A model generated the notes under the pieces. The model made no database searches and was not told where the DNA came from. It saw nothing but the letters and a program-made list of their open reading frames with translations. A stretch of 64,000 bases of DNA from Streptomyces sp. NBC_01428 (GTDB lineage: Bacteria > Actinomycetota > Actinomycetes > Streptomycetales > Streptomycetaceae), in assembly GCF_036231965.1 (NCBI RefSeq), contig NZ_CP109499.1, forward strand, positions 3,224,001 through 3,288,000. Direction: 5' to 3'. Positions within the stretch are counted from its first letter, which is position 1. Every line of letters begins with the position of its first letter. This document shows positions 53,618 through 62,298 of this stretch, in pieces. The position numbers were made by a program, and so were the translations under genes.

Positions 53618-54540
53618 GCGTTCACGCGTGGCCCTACCGCCGGCCGGTCGACCGCGTAGAGGCGCAGCCGTGGCGTACTCATGAGGAGACCGGGGAGCGG
53701 CTGCCAGCTGCGCTGCCGACCTGGGACTACGGCACCGACCTCAAGCTGTACCGGGTCGTGCACCTCGACGTGGACGGCATACGCGCCGATTGCGGACTCC
53801 CCGAAGACGCCCCCCTGTATATGTGCGTCCGCTATTGGCCCTCAACGTCGCAGATTCGATACTCGGGCTTCGAGGTCGCGTTCGCCGGACACACGCGGCA
53901 GACCGTCGTGGTCGTGGAGATGGTCGCCGAGGGAGCCAATCTGGGCGGCTATCTGACTATCGAGACCCTGGTTGCGCTTGCAGAGGACATAGACACCAAC
54001 GAGCCCTTCGTCCCACGCCGAGCGGGCTCGATCCTGTGGAACGACCAAGCACGTGTCCATCTGGAGGGCGCCGGCGGCCTGCTTCCCACGGCGCCGGTCT
54101 CCTTCAGAGAGGCGCAGCTGCCACCCGACGCCGCCTGGTACGTGAGCATGGATGGCGGAGACTGGCATCAAGCAGCCATGGGAAGCCTGCTCGTCCTCCT
54201 GAACACCGACAACCCAATGATCCAGAAGGCACTCGAAGCGGACAAGGACGAGGCCGCGACCCTGTTGTGGGACACGCTGGGTGTCGATGTCGTAACCGAC
54301 CTAGTGGGACGCGCCTTGGACGACGATGCCTTCGACGAGGTCCAGGACCCGTCCGAGATTGACGGAGATCTGACGATGGCTGGTCTGGTCCGCGCCCTCG
54401 TCCGAACGTATCTCGCCCAGCCGACCGAGACCGCCTCCGTGGCGATCAAGCGCCTTAGAGATCAACGTCGTGGCGACCCGTCGAAGTTCCGTGCCCAAGT
54501 CCAGTCTGGCGTCGGATTCCCCAGAGGGGCCAACCGATGA
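53614..54540 (+). CDS. Unknown protein of the Z1 operon
   Basis: This 308-aa protein (MSVHAWPYRRPVDRVEAQPW...) is soluble and acidic, overlapping both neighbours through ATGA junctions. No catalytic motif is evident; the first 170 residues look beta-rich and the last 100 helical. Conservation of the gene order around Z1 suggests a structural subunit. Confidence 0.75.
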   Translation: MSVHAWPYRRPVDRVEAQPWRTHEETGERLPAALPTWDYGTDLKLYRVVHLDVDGIRADCGLPEDAPLYMCVRYWPSTSQIRYSGFEVAFAGHTRQTVVVVEMVAEGANLGGYLTIETLVALAEDIDTNEPFVPRRAGSILWNDQARVHLEGAGGLLPTAPVSFREAQLPPDAAWYVSMDGGDWHQAAMGSLLVLLNTDNPMIQKALEADKDEAATLLWDTLGVDVVTDLVGRALDDDAFDEVQDPSEIDGDLTMAGLVRALVRTYLAQPTETASVAIKRLRDQRRGDPSKFRAQVQSGVGFPRGANR

Positions 54541-55316
54541 GCGTTCTCTACCCAAGGCTGCTACCCGGGGAAGCCGACAGGCTCTTCGAGGAACTGCACG
54601 AGCACCACCCCGGCACCCACACCCGTATGGTCGCGAACCACTCGCCCCGTTCAGTCTTCGCTGCCACCGGTGGTCGACGCGTCACCCGAGGGGAGCTCGA
54701 CGACCTGCGCCGTACCATCGTGGCAGCTGCCGAGGAGCAGGGTTTCCCTAAGCCTCCAACCGCTGCCCAGCGGAACGCCTTCGATCAGCGCACTGCGAGG
54801 ATCCTGCACGAACAGGGCTTCATGGTGCCCGGTGAGGCCGCTCAGCGGCCGGTGTGGGCATTCCTCGCGTTGGTGCTCCTGCCCGACGTCTGCGTATGGC
54901 GGTGGCCGCTCAAGCCTGGCCGGGGCTACTCCGCCGATCGTTTCAAGGGACTGGACCTAACCCGACACGCCCTGGGTCGCCTCTGGACGCGCGCCCACGT
55001 TCTGCATGACCCAAAGCTGCCGGAACCTTACGAACTGGTCGAGGCTCTCGGCGAGGAGGCTGCTGACCAGATCATGACGAGACGTCGATCTGTCGCAGCC
55101 TCACCAGCCCTGGTCCGAGCAGTCGTACGGGGGCACAGGGACGAGCGGGCCCTGAACGAGGTCGGAATGTCGGAACGCGACGTACTTCGCCAGAGTCTCA
55201 TGCGGCTTCTTCGTCTCCTGGCCTTCGTCAGCGTTGATGCCATCCCAGAGGCTGAGCTCGATCACCTCGTCCGCCGGCTCAGAGCGGAGACACGAAACGC
55301 GCTGCGCAGTCGATGA
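54537..55316 (+). CDS. DUF6339-like protein, last gene of the Z1 operon
   Basis: This 259-aa mostly helical protein (MSVLYPRLLPGEADRLFEEL...) has conserved-looking segments VWAFLALVLLPDVCVWRW (about 105-122) and GRLWTRAHVL (about 147-156). From memory it belongs to the family called DUF6339, which accompanies Z1 and PD-(D/E)XK proteins. The function is unknown. The start overlaps the preceding stop (ATGA) and the gene ends 205 bp before attR. Confidence 0.72.
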   Translation: MSVLYPRLLPGEADRLFEELHEHHPGTHTRMVANHSPRSVFAATGGRRVTRGELDDLRRTIVAAAEEQGFPKPPTAAQRNAFDQRTARILHEQGFMVPGEAAQRPVWAFLALVLLPDVCVWRWPLKPGRGYSADRFKGLDLTRHALGRLWTRAHVLHDPKLPEPYELVEALGEEAADQIMTRRRSVAASPALVRAVVRGHRDERALNEVGMSERDVLRQSLMRLLRLLAFVSVDAIPEAELDHLVRRLRAETRNALRSR

Positions 55317-55521
55317 GATGGCAAAGCAAGTGATCGTCTAGCTGGCCTCTGCTAACGGCGACGGTCATCTTCCAGCAGACAACCTCTGACGCCCAGACGC
55401 TCCGTGGGACTTCTGAGCCAGATGGTTAGCGGCACTGCGCCATGGACCATCCGTGGACCGAAGTAGACCCCTGCGCCGTCAGCACGGCCTTGACCAGGGG
55501 GAACACGTGAGACTCAAGCCC

Positions 55522-55565
55522 CCTCCGGAGCCGTGTGCGCAGGTTCGAATCCTGCCGGGGGCACC
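55522..55565. repeat. attR, 44-bp core
   Basis: This is identical to 24419-24462 over 44 bases, beginning in the anticodon stem and including the anticodon loop, T arm and 3' acceptor strand of tRNA-Arg. The 5' half of a tRNA is missing here, so this is the right junction of the AICE rather than a functional tRNA. Confidence 0.95.
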
Positions 55566-55574
55566 GGAAAATTA

Positions 55575-55606
55575 GGCCCTGACCAGCGGAAACGCCGGTC
55601 AGGGCC
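55575..55606 (+). terminator. Original chromosomal terminator of tRNA-Arg
   Basis: GGCCCTGACC (55575-55584) pairs with GGTCAGGGCC (55597-55606); an inner GCG-GAAA-CGC stem caps it and TTTCTT follows. Before integration it would have lain 10-15 bp behind the intact tRNA. Confidence 0.88.
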
Positions 55607-55996
55607 TTTCTTGTGCATGCCAAAACGCACACGGCCTACTTGGCCGTGCCCACTCAACCCCTCATTGCCCTGATCAGGGGTTTTCCACGGCCGAGCGGAC
55701 GAAATCCAAACTGTCCGATCCCGCGAAATTAACTCCTGCGGGACATACGTGGGCCAGAAAGCCGCACGGTGGATCCATCACCCTCAGGAGGCCGCTTTGA
55801 CCTGCATGTTTACCGAGCGGGACAGCCAAAGGGAAACGGAGAAACAGGCCGTTGCACTTTCCCTGACCCGATTCGGCACAGTCCCGCGAAGGCGTTCCCG
55901 CCCGCCCAACAACAGTATGCCCCCATGTCCGACTTACACGAAGGAACGATGATTCCTATAAGCGTCGATCGTTGGGACGCCCCATGCGGGCCTCAC
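55607..55996. other. Gene-free region right of attR
   Basis: This stretch of about 390 bp lies between the tRNA terminator and the stop codon of the PIWI-RE gene. It is relatively AT-rich around 55700-55950. Short open frames exist on the plus strand but lack ribosome binding sites and recognisable products. No further copy of the att core was seen from here to the window end. Confidence 0.45.
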
Positions 55997-58753
55997 TCAT
56001 GGAGCGGATGACGTGCTCCCTTCCTCCTTCGTTACGGCTACCGGAAGCACGTACTCACCGGCGAGACGCGCCAAGTGCAGCGCGAGGGGCCGGGCGAGCG
56101 GCGGATAGTCGTCTTGGTAGCGCAGCTGGTGCGTGAGCGTCGCCCACTCCGCCGGCCGGTCAGGCAGGTCCCCTTCACGCCCCGAGTCCGCCAGCGCCTT
56201 CTCCGACAGGCAACCGAGCACGGTGATCTCCAGCTGTCCGGGGTTCCAGGCAGTCTTCCCGGGTGCTGTCCGGCCCTGTGCCGTGGGCGCCAGTTTCATG
56301 AGGCCCTTCGGTAGTTTCGCCGCTGTGTGCGGCTTCGCGGTCGTACTCGCGAAGACACGGCTCTCCGTCTCCGTCGTCCCCCACACGCCCTCGGTGAAGC
56401 CGACGCTGCCCTTGGCGTCGTGGGCGTACCACTCCGCCACTTCCTCCCGCGCGTTGGCGTCCCGTACGAGCACCACCCGCAGGTCGTCGCCGTAGAGCGT
56501 GTGGCGCTGGGCGGGTTCAGTGCCGAAGCCGAGCATGTCGCGGGCCAGTTCACCGTTGCGCAGGCCGGGCCAGCACTGGCGCAGATTGCCGGCGTCCGCC
56601 AGCAGGAGCGTCGGGCGGTCGCGGAGTTGGAAAAGCAGTGCGCGGATCTGCCGCTCGGTGTCCCGCTGCCTGTGCTGCTCCACGCCCGGGCGGGCACCGG
56701 GCCGGCCCCCTCCATCGCCACCCGTATCAGCCTGCCTCTCCTTCTCGGTCTCCGCCACTGGCTCCGTTGCCTGGGAGAGCAACAGCAACAGCTTCGGGTA
56801 CGGCACCCATTCGGCGCGCTCGGCGTCCCACCCCTCGATGACGCCCGGTCCTTCGTCCCCGAGGCGGACCCGCACCGCGACAAGCCGATGGACGGGGCGC
56901 CGCGTGGGCCCCTTCCTGGTGTGGCGTACGAGCCAGAGCGCCACGTACTGGAGGTCGCCAGGAACTCCGGCCCCCACTCGATGGGCGGGCGGACTGATCG
57001 CGCCGAGCTGCCGAAAGGCGTCCAGCCAGGTCCACTTGGCCCGGTGCTCCAGGCCGCTGTCGGTGTCGTCGGGCAGGTTGACGAACTGGCTCAGCCGGTC
57101 CTGCCGCGCCCAGGCGATGCGCAGCGCATGCTTGGGATCGGAGTCGGGGACGGCGGCGAAGCGCTCCTTACCGGCGATCTCCATGATCACGACTCCGGCC
57201 GCGTCGGGACGCGCAACCACTCGGTCCGCCACAAGTCGGCAGCGCCCTTCGACGGCTTCGGCCAGCCGGACGGCCCTGGGGCGCCCGCGCTCCCGGGAGA
57301 CCGGCAGGGCGTCGGCCAGGGCCCCCGCGGGCTGGGCGTGTACGCAAATGTCGACCCCCTCGCCCCGCCACCGCCAGGTGTCGTCGTCGGCCGACCCCTC
57401 GCTCTCCCCGGGAGGGAAGCCGATGAGCTTGGGCAGTTCCGCGAGCAGAGCGGCACGGGTTTCCGGGGATTGCCAGAAGACGTCGATCTCCAGGGGACGG
57501 CCGTTGAGTGCGCGTGCCAGCGCCGCCCGCCGCTGCAGGGCCAGTTGCGTGTCCCGGACGCCCGGACCACGTCCGGCTCCCGAACTAGGCAGCAATGAGG
57601 GGGTGTTGCTCCGGGTGACCCGTGTGAGGTCGGGGACCCGGGTCAGCATGGGGCGCAGCCCTTCCTCGACCCAGGCGTCCAGATCCGCCCGCTCCCGTGC
57701 CATCAGCCCCGGTCCCACCTCATGCGGGCCGATCGACGGGTGGTAGACGATGCCGGCGGCCACGTCCCCGGACCCGTTGATCCAGCGTTCCGGGTGGGAG
57801 AAAAGCGCCTCCGGCTGCGGGTAGTTGCGTACGATGTCCAGCTCGGGCAGGAGTGGTGCGGGGCTGTGGTGGCGCCAGGCCAGTTCTTTCAGCCGCCGGT
57901 CGTAGCCGAGGGTGTTCACCATCAACCGGTGGCTCCGGTCCGGCCCTCCCGGCCATGGCAGCGGAGCGTCGAGCAGAACGGTTGCGCCGCCGAGCTGGTG
58001 GGGGCGTACGTCCAGCTGGGTGGCCCACCGGCGTACTTGCGAGGACACATGGACGCGGAACCGTGGGGCGAACGGCACGGTGTGGACGGTGATGTTGAGG
58101 CAAGCCGAGTAGTACCAGGTCTGTCCGCGGCGCTCGTATCGCTGTGGCGGCCAGGAGACGAGTCGCGCGCCGTTGCCCGAGCTCTCGACGCGAAAGTGGA
58201 GTGTGGTGCCCCCGGTAGGGAACGTCCGGGCGGCAAGCCGGAAGGCGACCCACTCGGGCAGCAGGCTGTAGAGCCGTGCGGCGGGTTCGGCTGTTCCGCC
58301 CGCCGAGGTCACGGTCTCGGTGAGGTCGACCGATTCGGCCTCCCAATATGGCAGTTGGATGGCCTCGGCCGGGTCGTCGGAGCGGAGCCTCTCCTCCAGG
58401 TCGGCGCCTTCGGTGTCGTCCTCCTCCCGGTACATGCCCGCCGCCCAGGTGCCGATCACCGGGGCCAGCACCTCTGGCGGGACGGCTTCCCGTGCGTAGA
58501 GCCATGGCAGGCGGCCGTCCGTTCCGGCGTTGCGGCCGGTCGCGATGACGCCGGGGGCCATCGCCTGGAGCAGGGAGCTGAGCCTGCGTACGGGGAGCCG
58601 ATCGGGGCGGACGGAGCCCGTGCCGGCCTCGGCGTGCATCCTGGTGAGCTCGGTGTGCAACTCCTCGCCGAGCCGCAGCACACTCATCTCCTCCAGCCAC
58701 GGTCCATGGAGCGGGTCGGGTTCGTAGGCCGCGTTGCGAATGGCGTGATACAC
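55997..58753 (-). CDS. pPIWI-RE family protein (prokaryotic Argonaute-related)
   Basis: This protein of about 918 aa matches the PIWI-RE family by context and C-terminal features: after a variable N-terminal half comes the predicted MID plus PIWI/RNase H-like part with RPTLLLADAGNLRQCWP (about 740-756) and LRVVLVRDANAREEVAEWY. The family is predicted to bind guide nucleic acid and target R-loops or plasmids, and some members lack nuclease residues. I chose GTG 58753, seven bases after AGGAGG; upstream codons overlap the helicase gene. It is the last gene of the operon. Confidence 0.82.
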   Translation of the reverse strand: MYHAIRNAAYEPDPLHGPWLEEMSVLRLGEELHTELTRMHAEAGTGSVRPDRLPVRRLSSLLQAMAPGVIATGRNAGTDGRLPWLYAREAVPPEVLAPVIGTWAAGMYREEDDTEGADLEERLRSDDPAEAIQLPYWEAESVDLTETVTSAGGTAEPAARLYSLLPEWVAFRLAARTFPTGGTTLHFRVESSGNGARLVSWPPQRYERRGQTWYYSACLNITVHTVPFAPRFRVHVSSQVRRWATQLDVRPHQLGGATVLLDAPLPWPGGPDRSHRLMVNTLGYDRRLKELAWRHHSPAPLLPELDIVRNYPQPEALFSHPERWINGSGDVAAGIVYHPSIGPHEVGPGLMARERADLDAWVEEGLRPMLTRVPDLTRVTRSNTPSLLPSSGAGRGPGVRDTQLALQRRAALARALNGRPLEIDVFWQSPETRAALLAELPKLIGFPPGESEGSADDDTWRWRGEGVDICVHAQPAGALADALPVSRERGRPRAVRLAEAVEGRCRLVADRVVARPDAAGVVIMEIAGKERFAAVPDSDPKHALRIAWARQDRLSQFVNLPDDTDSGLEHRAKWTWLDAFRQLGAISPPAHRVGAGVPGDLQYVALWLVRHTRKGPTRRPVHRLVAVRVRLGDEGPGVIEGWDAERAEWVPYPKLLLLLSQATEPVAETEKERQADTGGDGGGRPGARPGVEQHRQRDTERQIRALLFQLRDRPTLLLADAGNLRQCWPGLRNGELARDMLGFGTEPAQRHTLYGDDLRVVLVRDANAREEVAEWYAHDAKGSVGFTEGVWGTTETESRVFASTTAKPHTAAKLPKGLMKLAPTAQGRTAPGKTAWNPGQLEITVLGCLSEKALADSGREGDLPDRPAEWATLTHQLRYQDDYPPLARPLALHLARLAGEYVLPVAVTKEEGSTSSAP

Positions 58754-58785
58754 GAAATTTCCTCCTGGAAGCCGGAGTTCGGCGC

Positions 58786-61700
58786 TTATGGTTGGGCCGG
58801 GGCGGGAGCATGGGCGAGCAGACGGGTGAGCATGCGCCGGAGGGGTTCGTACAGGGCGTGGGCGATGAACTGCTCCTCCGCGCTCTTCGTGTCGCCCTCG
58901 AAGTACGGGTCCAGCACGTCGAGCACGCTGTGCAGCAGGCTGGACTTGGGGGTGTCGGCCTGCGGTGGTACGGCCCCGCGGTTCGGGGCGAAGGCGGCGT
59001 CGACGAAGACCACCCGGGCCGGTACACCGCCGCGCACCAGCCGCCCGATCACCTGCCACATCAGGACCAGCATGTCCCAGGTGACCTGCTCCCTCACCTC
59101 GTCGTCGAGGCGGCTCCACGCCATCGAGCGGGCGAGTACCTGGTACCAGCGTGAACGGGCGAGGCGGCGGACCTCGTCGGCACCTTCCTCGACGGTGGCC
59201 TGTCTCCGTACCCAGGTGTCGAAGTCACCGCCGGTGACGGCGCGGACGATCCAGTCGTTGACGGCGTGGACAGCCAGGGACAGGTCCTCGGGGTGCGGAT
59301 TGGGCCGTGCCAGGAAGTAGACCGTGCCGATGGCCGCCTCGTCGTCGTCGTTGAGAATGTTGTGGCCTCGCTCCACGGCCAGCAGGGGCGCCACGAGGAT
59401 GTTCGCGTCGAGGTCCTTCAGGTGTTCGACGTCGCCCCGGCGCAGTGACCGGGCACGGTAGGCGGACGGCGCCTCGTCCTCCGGGGCGATCTCCTCGTCG
59501 TCCGAGACCAGGCACAGCACGCTGTCGCGCCAACGGGAGTTGAGGTTGTGCAGGGTGTCGGCCACGATGCGCGCCTCGGCGTAGCTGCCGACCAGCAGGA
59601 GGATCTGGTCGCGCTTCCCCGGGCGAAGGGAGAGCAGCTCGCGCTCCAGCGGGCCTCCTTCGGGGGCGTCGTACTCCCCGGCGCCGAGGTGGGTGGCGAT
59701 GCGGCGCAGCTTCTCGGGGCGGTCGTCCGGGTGGGTTCCCGACAGGCGCAGCTTCTCGTCACCGTCGTCGATGAACTCGAAGCGCATCAGGCTCTCGTTC
59801 GCGATGCGTTCGGTCACCTCGGCCGGCGGCTCGATGATCACGCCGACCGGGACGCAGACGTGGTAGCGGCTGGACGCGCCCGCCCAACTGCTGCCGGACA
59901 TGAGCAGCAGATGGGCGCCGGGCCTGCCGTCGACGGAGGCGAGGTGGGGCATGGCGCGCAGCAGTTCACGTCCGACACCGCTGCAGCGGAAGAAGGTCAG
60001 CTCGCCGCTGCGGACTCCGCCCTTGTCCTCGCCCGGGACCCGGAACTGGAAGCCGAGTACGTTGCCCATCGGGGCCTCGGGCACCATCGGGCCGTAGTCG
60101 AGCGGCCGACGGTACATCGTGTTGTAGCCCAGGCTGAGGGCGGCCTCGACGCGGGGCCACATGGCGTTGATCATGGCGAGCCGGGGTTCCAGGGCGCTGA
60201 GCAGCAGCGTGAACTCGAAGCGTTCGGCGAGCTCCCTGTGCCACTGCTCAGGTGTCTGGGGCGCTGGCTTGGGCTTCCGGCGGCGGCCTCGCCCCTGCTG
60301 CCGTTCCTCCTCCGCGCGCTGCCACTCGTCGTACTTCTCCTTGTACGTCTGCTGCCGGGCGGCCATGTACTGCGGGTCGATGTGGAAGACCTCGTCCATG
60401 ACCTCGGCCAGGTGGCGCCGGGTGTTCTCCGGGTTCCCGGTGTGGAGGAGTTCGTTGAGGAGGGCGGTCAGCTCGCTGAAGTCCTCCTCCGTCCTGCGGC
60501 GGCGGTCGCCGAAGGGGTTGTCCCGAAAGGCGTCCAGAAGCTTGCCGAGAGCCTGTCTCGGGGCGTGGTTCCGGTGTTCCGGCCCGCTGCCGTCGGGGAG
60601 TTCGTAGCGCTCGTCGAGCAGTCCGAGCTGCAGCGTCCAGGCGCTGAAGTAGCCCGTCCGCACCCACCTGCGCAGGTCATACCTGGCGACGAGCATCGCG
60701 TACAGCCGGTCGGTGGCCGATCCGGCGGTGTTGAGGGCGGCGGCGAAGGTCTCCACGTCCCGTTCGGAGAGCTGGGTGCGCCCGCTGGCCGCGAGTTCCC
60801 GGATCTTGTGCCGGCTCAGCTGGTCGATGAGGCCCTTGTCCTCGTCGCTGGCGAGGACGACGGCGGGTGCGAAGGTCTGGTCGAACTGCATCTGCACACG
60901 GTCGGCCTCGTCGATGATCACGAGGTCGCTGCGGCGGCAGGCGAGTTCGAGGTAGCGGATGCGCTCGCCGTTCTGGGGGCGGGGCGGTGAGGCGTCAATC
61001 AGTCCGGCCGGCGTGGCCACCCAGATCAGGGCGCCGACCAAGGTGCGGGCTCCGTGGTACCGGGGGCAGACGGACCAGTACGGGCAGCTCGTCGCGTTCT
61101 TCTGCCATTCGGAGGCCCGGCCGCCACCTTTGTCGCGCCTGGGGTCCGACGGTGGCCGGAGCCTGGAGCAGGGTGCCTCACCGAAGGCGAGCGGCTCGGT
61201 GGACGAAGTGGCGCCCTGCCGCCTGACGTTGAGCACGCAGGAGGTCCCGAGGTAGGCGAAGGCAGGGTCGTCGTGGGCGAGCAGACGGTGCTCGCCCCGG
61301 CCCGCCAGCCGACGGTGCAGCCGCTGGGCGTGCCGCTCCCGGCCGGAGGACCCGAGCACGGGTGCGGCGGCGCCGTCGGTGTAGAGACCGTAGAGCCGGA
61401 CGAGCTTCAGCACCTCCGCGACGTCGGTGACCACGATGGTGGTGCGCCTGCCGAGCTTGGCGAGATGGACGGCGATGATGTCGCGCAGCGTGCTCTTGCC
61501 CGCGCCGACGATGCCGAGCAGGTGCTGGATCCCGTCGACCGTGAACGTGAAGTCCTCGTCCTTGCCGGCCTTGTGGAATGTGCCGTTCTCCTTGGTGGAC
61601 AGGTCAAAGTCCCGCAGCCGCTTCAGCCAGCGCGGCGGCCTTCCCTCGCCGACACGGGCGTGCGTAGCGTCCATCTCCGCCGCAGTGCGCTCCAGGCTCT

Positions 61701-62298
61701 TCCTGGTGAAGACCAGGGGCTCTCCCGCGCCAGCCGGTTCCAGGTTCATGTCGTGGGCTACGAGGGGGGTGTGGGGGACGGACGGCAGGTCGACGACGGC
61801 CAGGGTGCGGCTGACGGGGAAAGCGTGCGGGCCCTGGCCCGCGACCGGCATGCGTTTGCCCGCCAGCGGCGGTACGACACGCAGCAGTTGCTCGTAGACG
61901 GAGAAGCGGTCACTGGCGAGAGAGAGGTCGCGGCGGGTGGCGGGCGACTCGGTGTCCGGTACGTCATAGCCTCGCACCCTGGGGTCGAACAGCTGGTAGT
62001 TCTCCAGCGCCTCGCGCCAGGTACGGCCCCTGCGCAGTGTCCACAGCGAGTACCGGGCAACACGCAACGTCCGCGCGGTGTCCGGCGGCAGCCGCGCTTC
62101 GTGTGCCTCAGCGAACCCGTATCCACTGAACAGTACCCAGGCACTGCCCGCGGGACTGCCCGGCATCAGCTTCTGCTGGAGGTACAGGCCGAGTTCCACC
62201 TGGCAGAGGGTTTCCAGGGCTGCCTTGGGGACGGCCGGCCCAAGGAACGCCTTGAGAGCGCCGAGCACGTCGGCAAGCGGCGGGGTGATGCTACGCAT
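58786..62298 (-). CDS. DinG-type Fe-S helicase of the pPIWI-RE island
   Basis: This 1170-aa protein has about 255 residues of island-specific N-terminal domain, then a helicase: Walker A LLGIVGAGKSTL (260-271), Cys residues consistent with a 4Fe-4S cluster (SCVLN near 351, PCSRL near 372, SCPYWSVCP near 401-409), DEAD box VIIDEADRVQM (about 455-465) and a C-terminal motor lobe with VLMWQVIGRLVRGG (motif VI). DinG-like helicases unwind R-loops and DNA-RNA hybrids. The start overlaps the upstream gene by 8 bp. Confidence 0.85.
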   Translation of the reverse strand: MRSITPPLADVLGALKAFLGPAVPKAALETLCQVELGLYLQQKLMPGSPAGSAWVLFSGYGFAEAHEARLPPDTARTLRVARYSLWTLRRGRTWREALENYQLFDPRVRGYDVPDTESPATRRDLSLASDRFSVYEQLLRVVPPLAGKRMPVAGQGPHAFPVSRTLAVVDLPSVPHTPLVAHDMNLEPAGAGEPLVFTRKSLERTAAEMDATHARVGEGRPPRWLKRLRDFDLSTKENGTFHKAGKDEDFTFTVDGIQHLLGIVGAGKSTLRDIIAVHLAKLGRRTTIVVTDVAEVLKLVRLYGLYTDGAAAPVLGSSGRERHAQRLHRRLAGRGEHRLLAHDDPAFAYLGTSCVLNVRRQGATSSTEPLAFGEAPCSRLRPPSDPRRDKGGGRASEWQKNATSCPYWSVCPRYHGARTLVGALIWVATPAGLIDASPPRPQNGERIRYLELACRRSDLVIIDEADRVQMQFDQTFAPAVVLASDEDKGLIDQLSRHKIRELAASGRTQLSERDVETFAAALNTAGSATDRLYAMLVARYDLRRWVRTGYFSAWTLQLGLLDERYELPDGSGPEHRNHAPRQALGKLLDAFRDNPFGDRRRRTEEDFSELTALLNELLHTGNPENTRRHLAEVMDEVFHIDPQYMAARQQTYKEKYDEWQRAEEERQQGRGRRRKPKPAPQTPEQWHRELAERFEFTLLLSALEPRLAMINAMWPRVEAALSLGYNTMYRRPLDYGPMVPEAPMGNVLGFQFRVPGEDKGGVRSGELTFFRCSGVGRELLRAMPHLASVDGRPGAHLLLMSGSSWAGASSRYHVCVPVGVIIEPPAEVTERIANESLMRFEFIDDGDEKLRLSGTHPDDRPEKLRRIATHLGAGEYDAPEGGPLERELLSLRPGKRDQILLLVGSYAEARIVADTLHNLNSRWRDSVLCLVSDDEEIAPEDEAPSAYRARSLRRGDVEHLKDLDANILVAPLLAVERGHNILNDDDEAAIGTVYFLARPNPHPEDLSLAVHAVNDWIVRAVTGGDFDTWVRRQATVEEGADEVRRLARSRWYQVLARSMAWSRLDDEVREQVTWDMLVLMWQVIGRLVRGGVPARVVFVDAAFAPNRGAVPPQADTPKSSLLHSVLDVLDPYFEGDTKSAEEQFIAHALYEPLRRMLTRLLAHAPAPAQP

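Larger units (their letters stand above)
40824..55316. other. Candidate methyltransferase-MORC-helicase-Vsr / Z1 modification and defence cluster
   Basis: Ten genes form one compact block between the OLD nuclease and attR: vsr (+), a leftward operon dcm-GHKL-helicase-small protein, and a rightward operon Z1-PD(D/E)XK-GHKL-like-unknown-DUF6339-like. Every junction inside the two operons is a 1-8 bp overlap or direct contact, indicating co-expression. The composition matches restriction-like neighbourhoods predicted for MORC/MutL-type ATPases; see the individual genes. Confidence 0.8.
24419..55565. mobile_element. Actinomycete integrative and conjugative element (AICE) in tRNA-Arg
   Basis: The element of about 31.1 kb is flanked by a perfect 44-bp direct repeat, the copy at 24419-24462 lying in the tRNA and the copy at 55522-55565 being a truncated tRNA end. 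The AICE gene set is present: tyrosine integrase, excisionase, RepSA-type initiator (frameshifted), SpdD and Mtr-like small proteins, DUF2637 spread protein, FtsK-like translocase, SCO3933-family protein and GntR regulators, all on the minus strand. Cargo includes an NTPase-kinase, a DUF1152/HEAT pair, an OLD nuclease and a large methyltransferase/Z1 cluster. By memory, S. coelicolor also carries an AICE at this tRNA-Arg locus. Confidence 0.95.

Noticed and set aside
55426..55632. Minus-strand short open frame across attR containing CPRQDSNLRTRLRRGLES
   Set aside because: This peptide is a well-known artefact of translating tRNA 3' ends; the sequence is the attR repeat.
58754..59119. N-terminal extension of the PIWI-RE protein
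   Set aside because: These codons overlap the helicase gene in another frame and are Arg/Pro-rich; GTG 58753 has a clear AGGAGG site.
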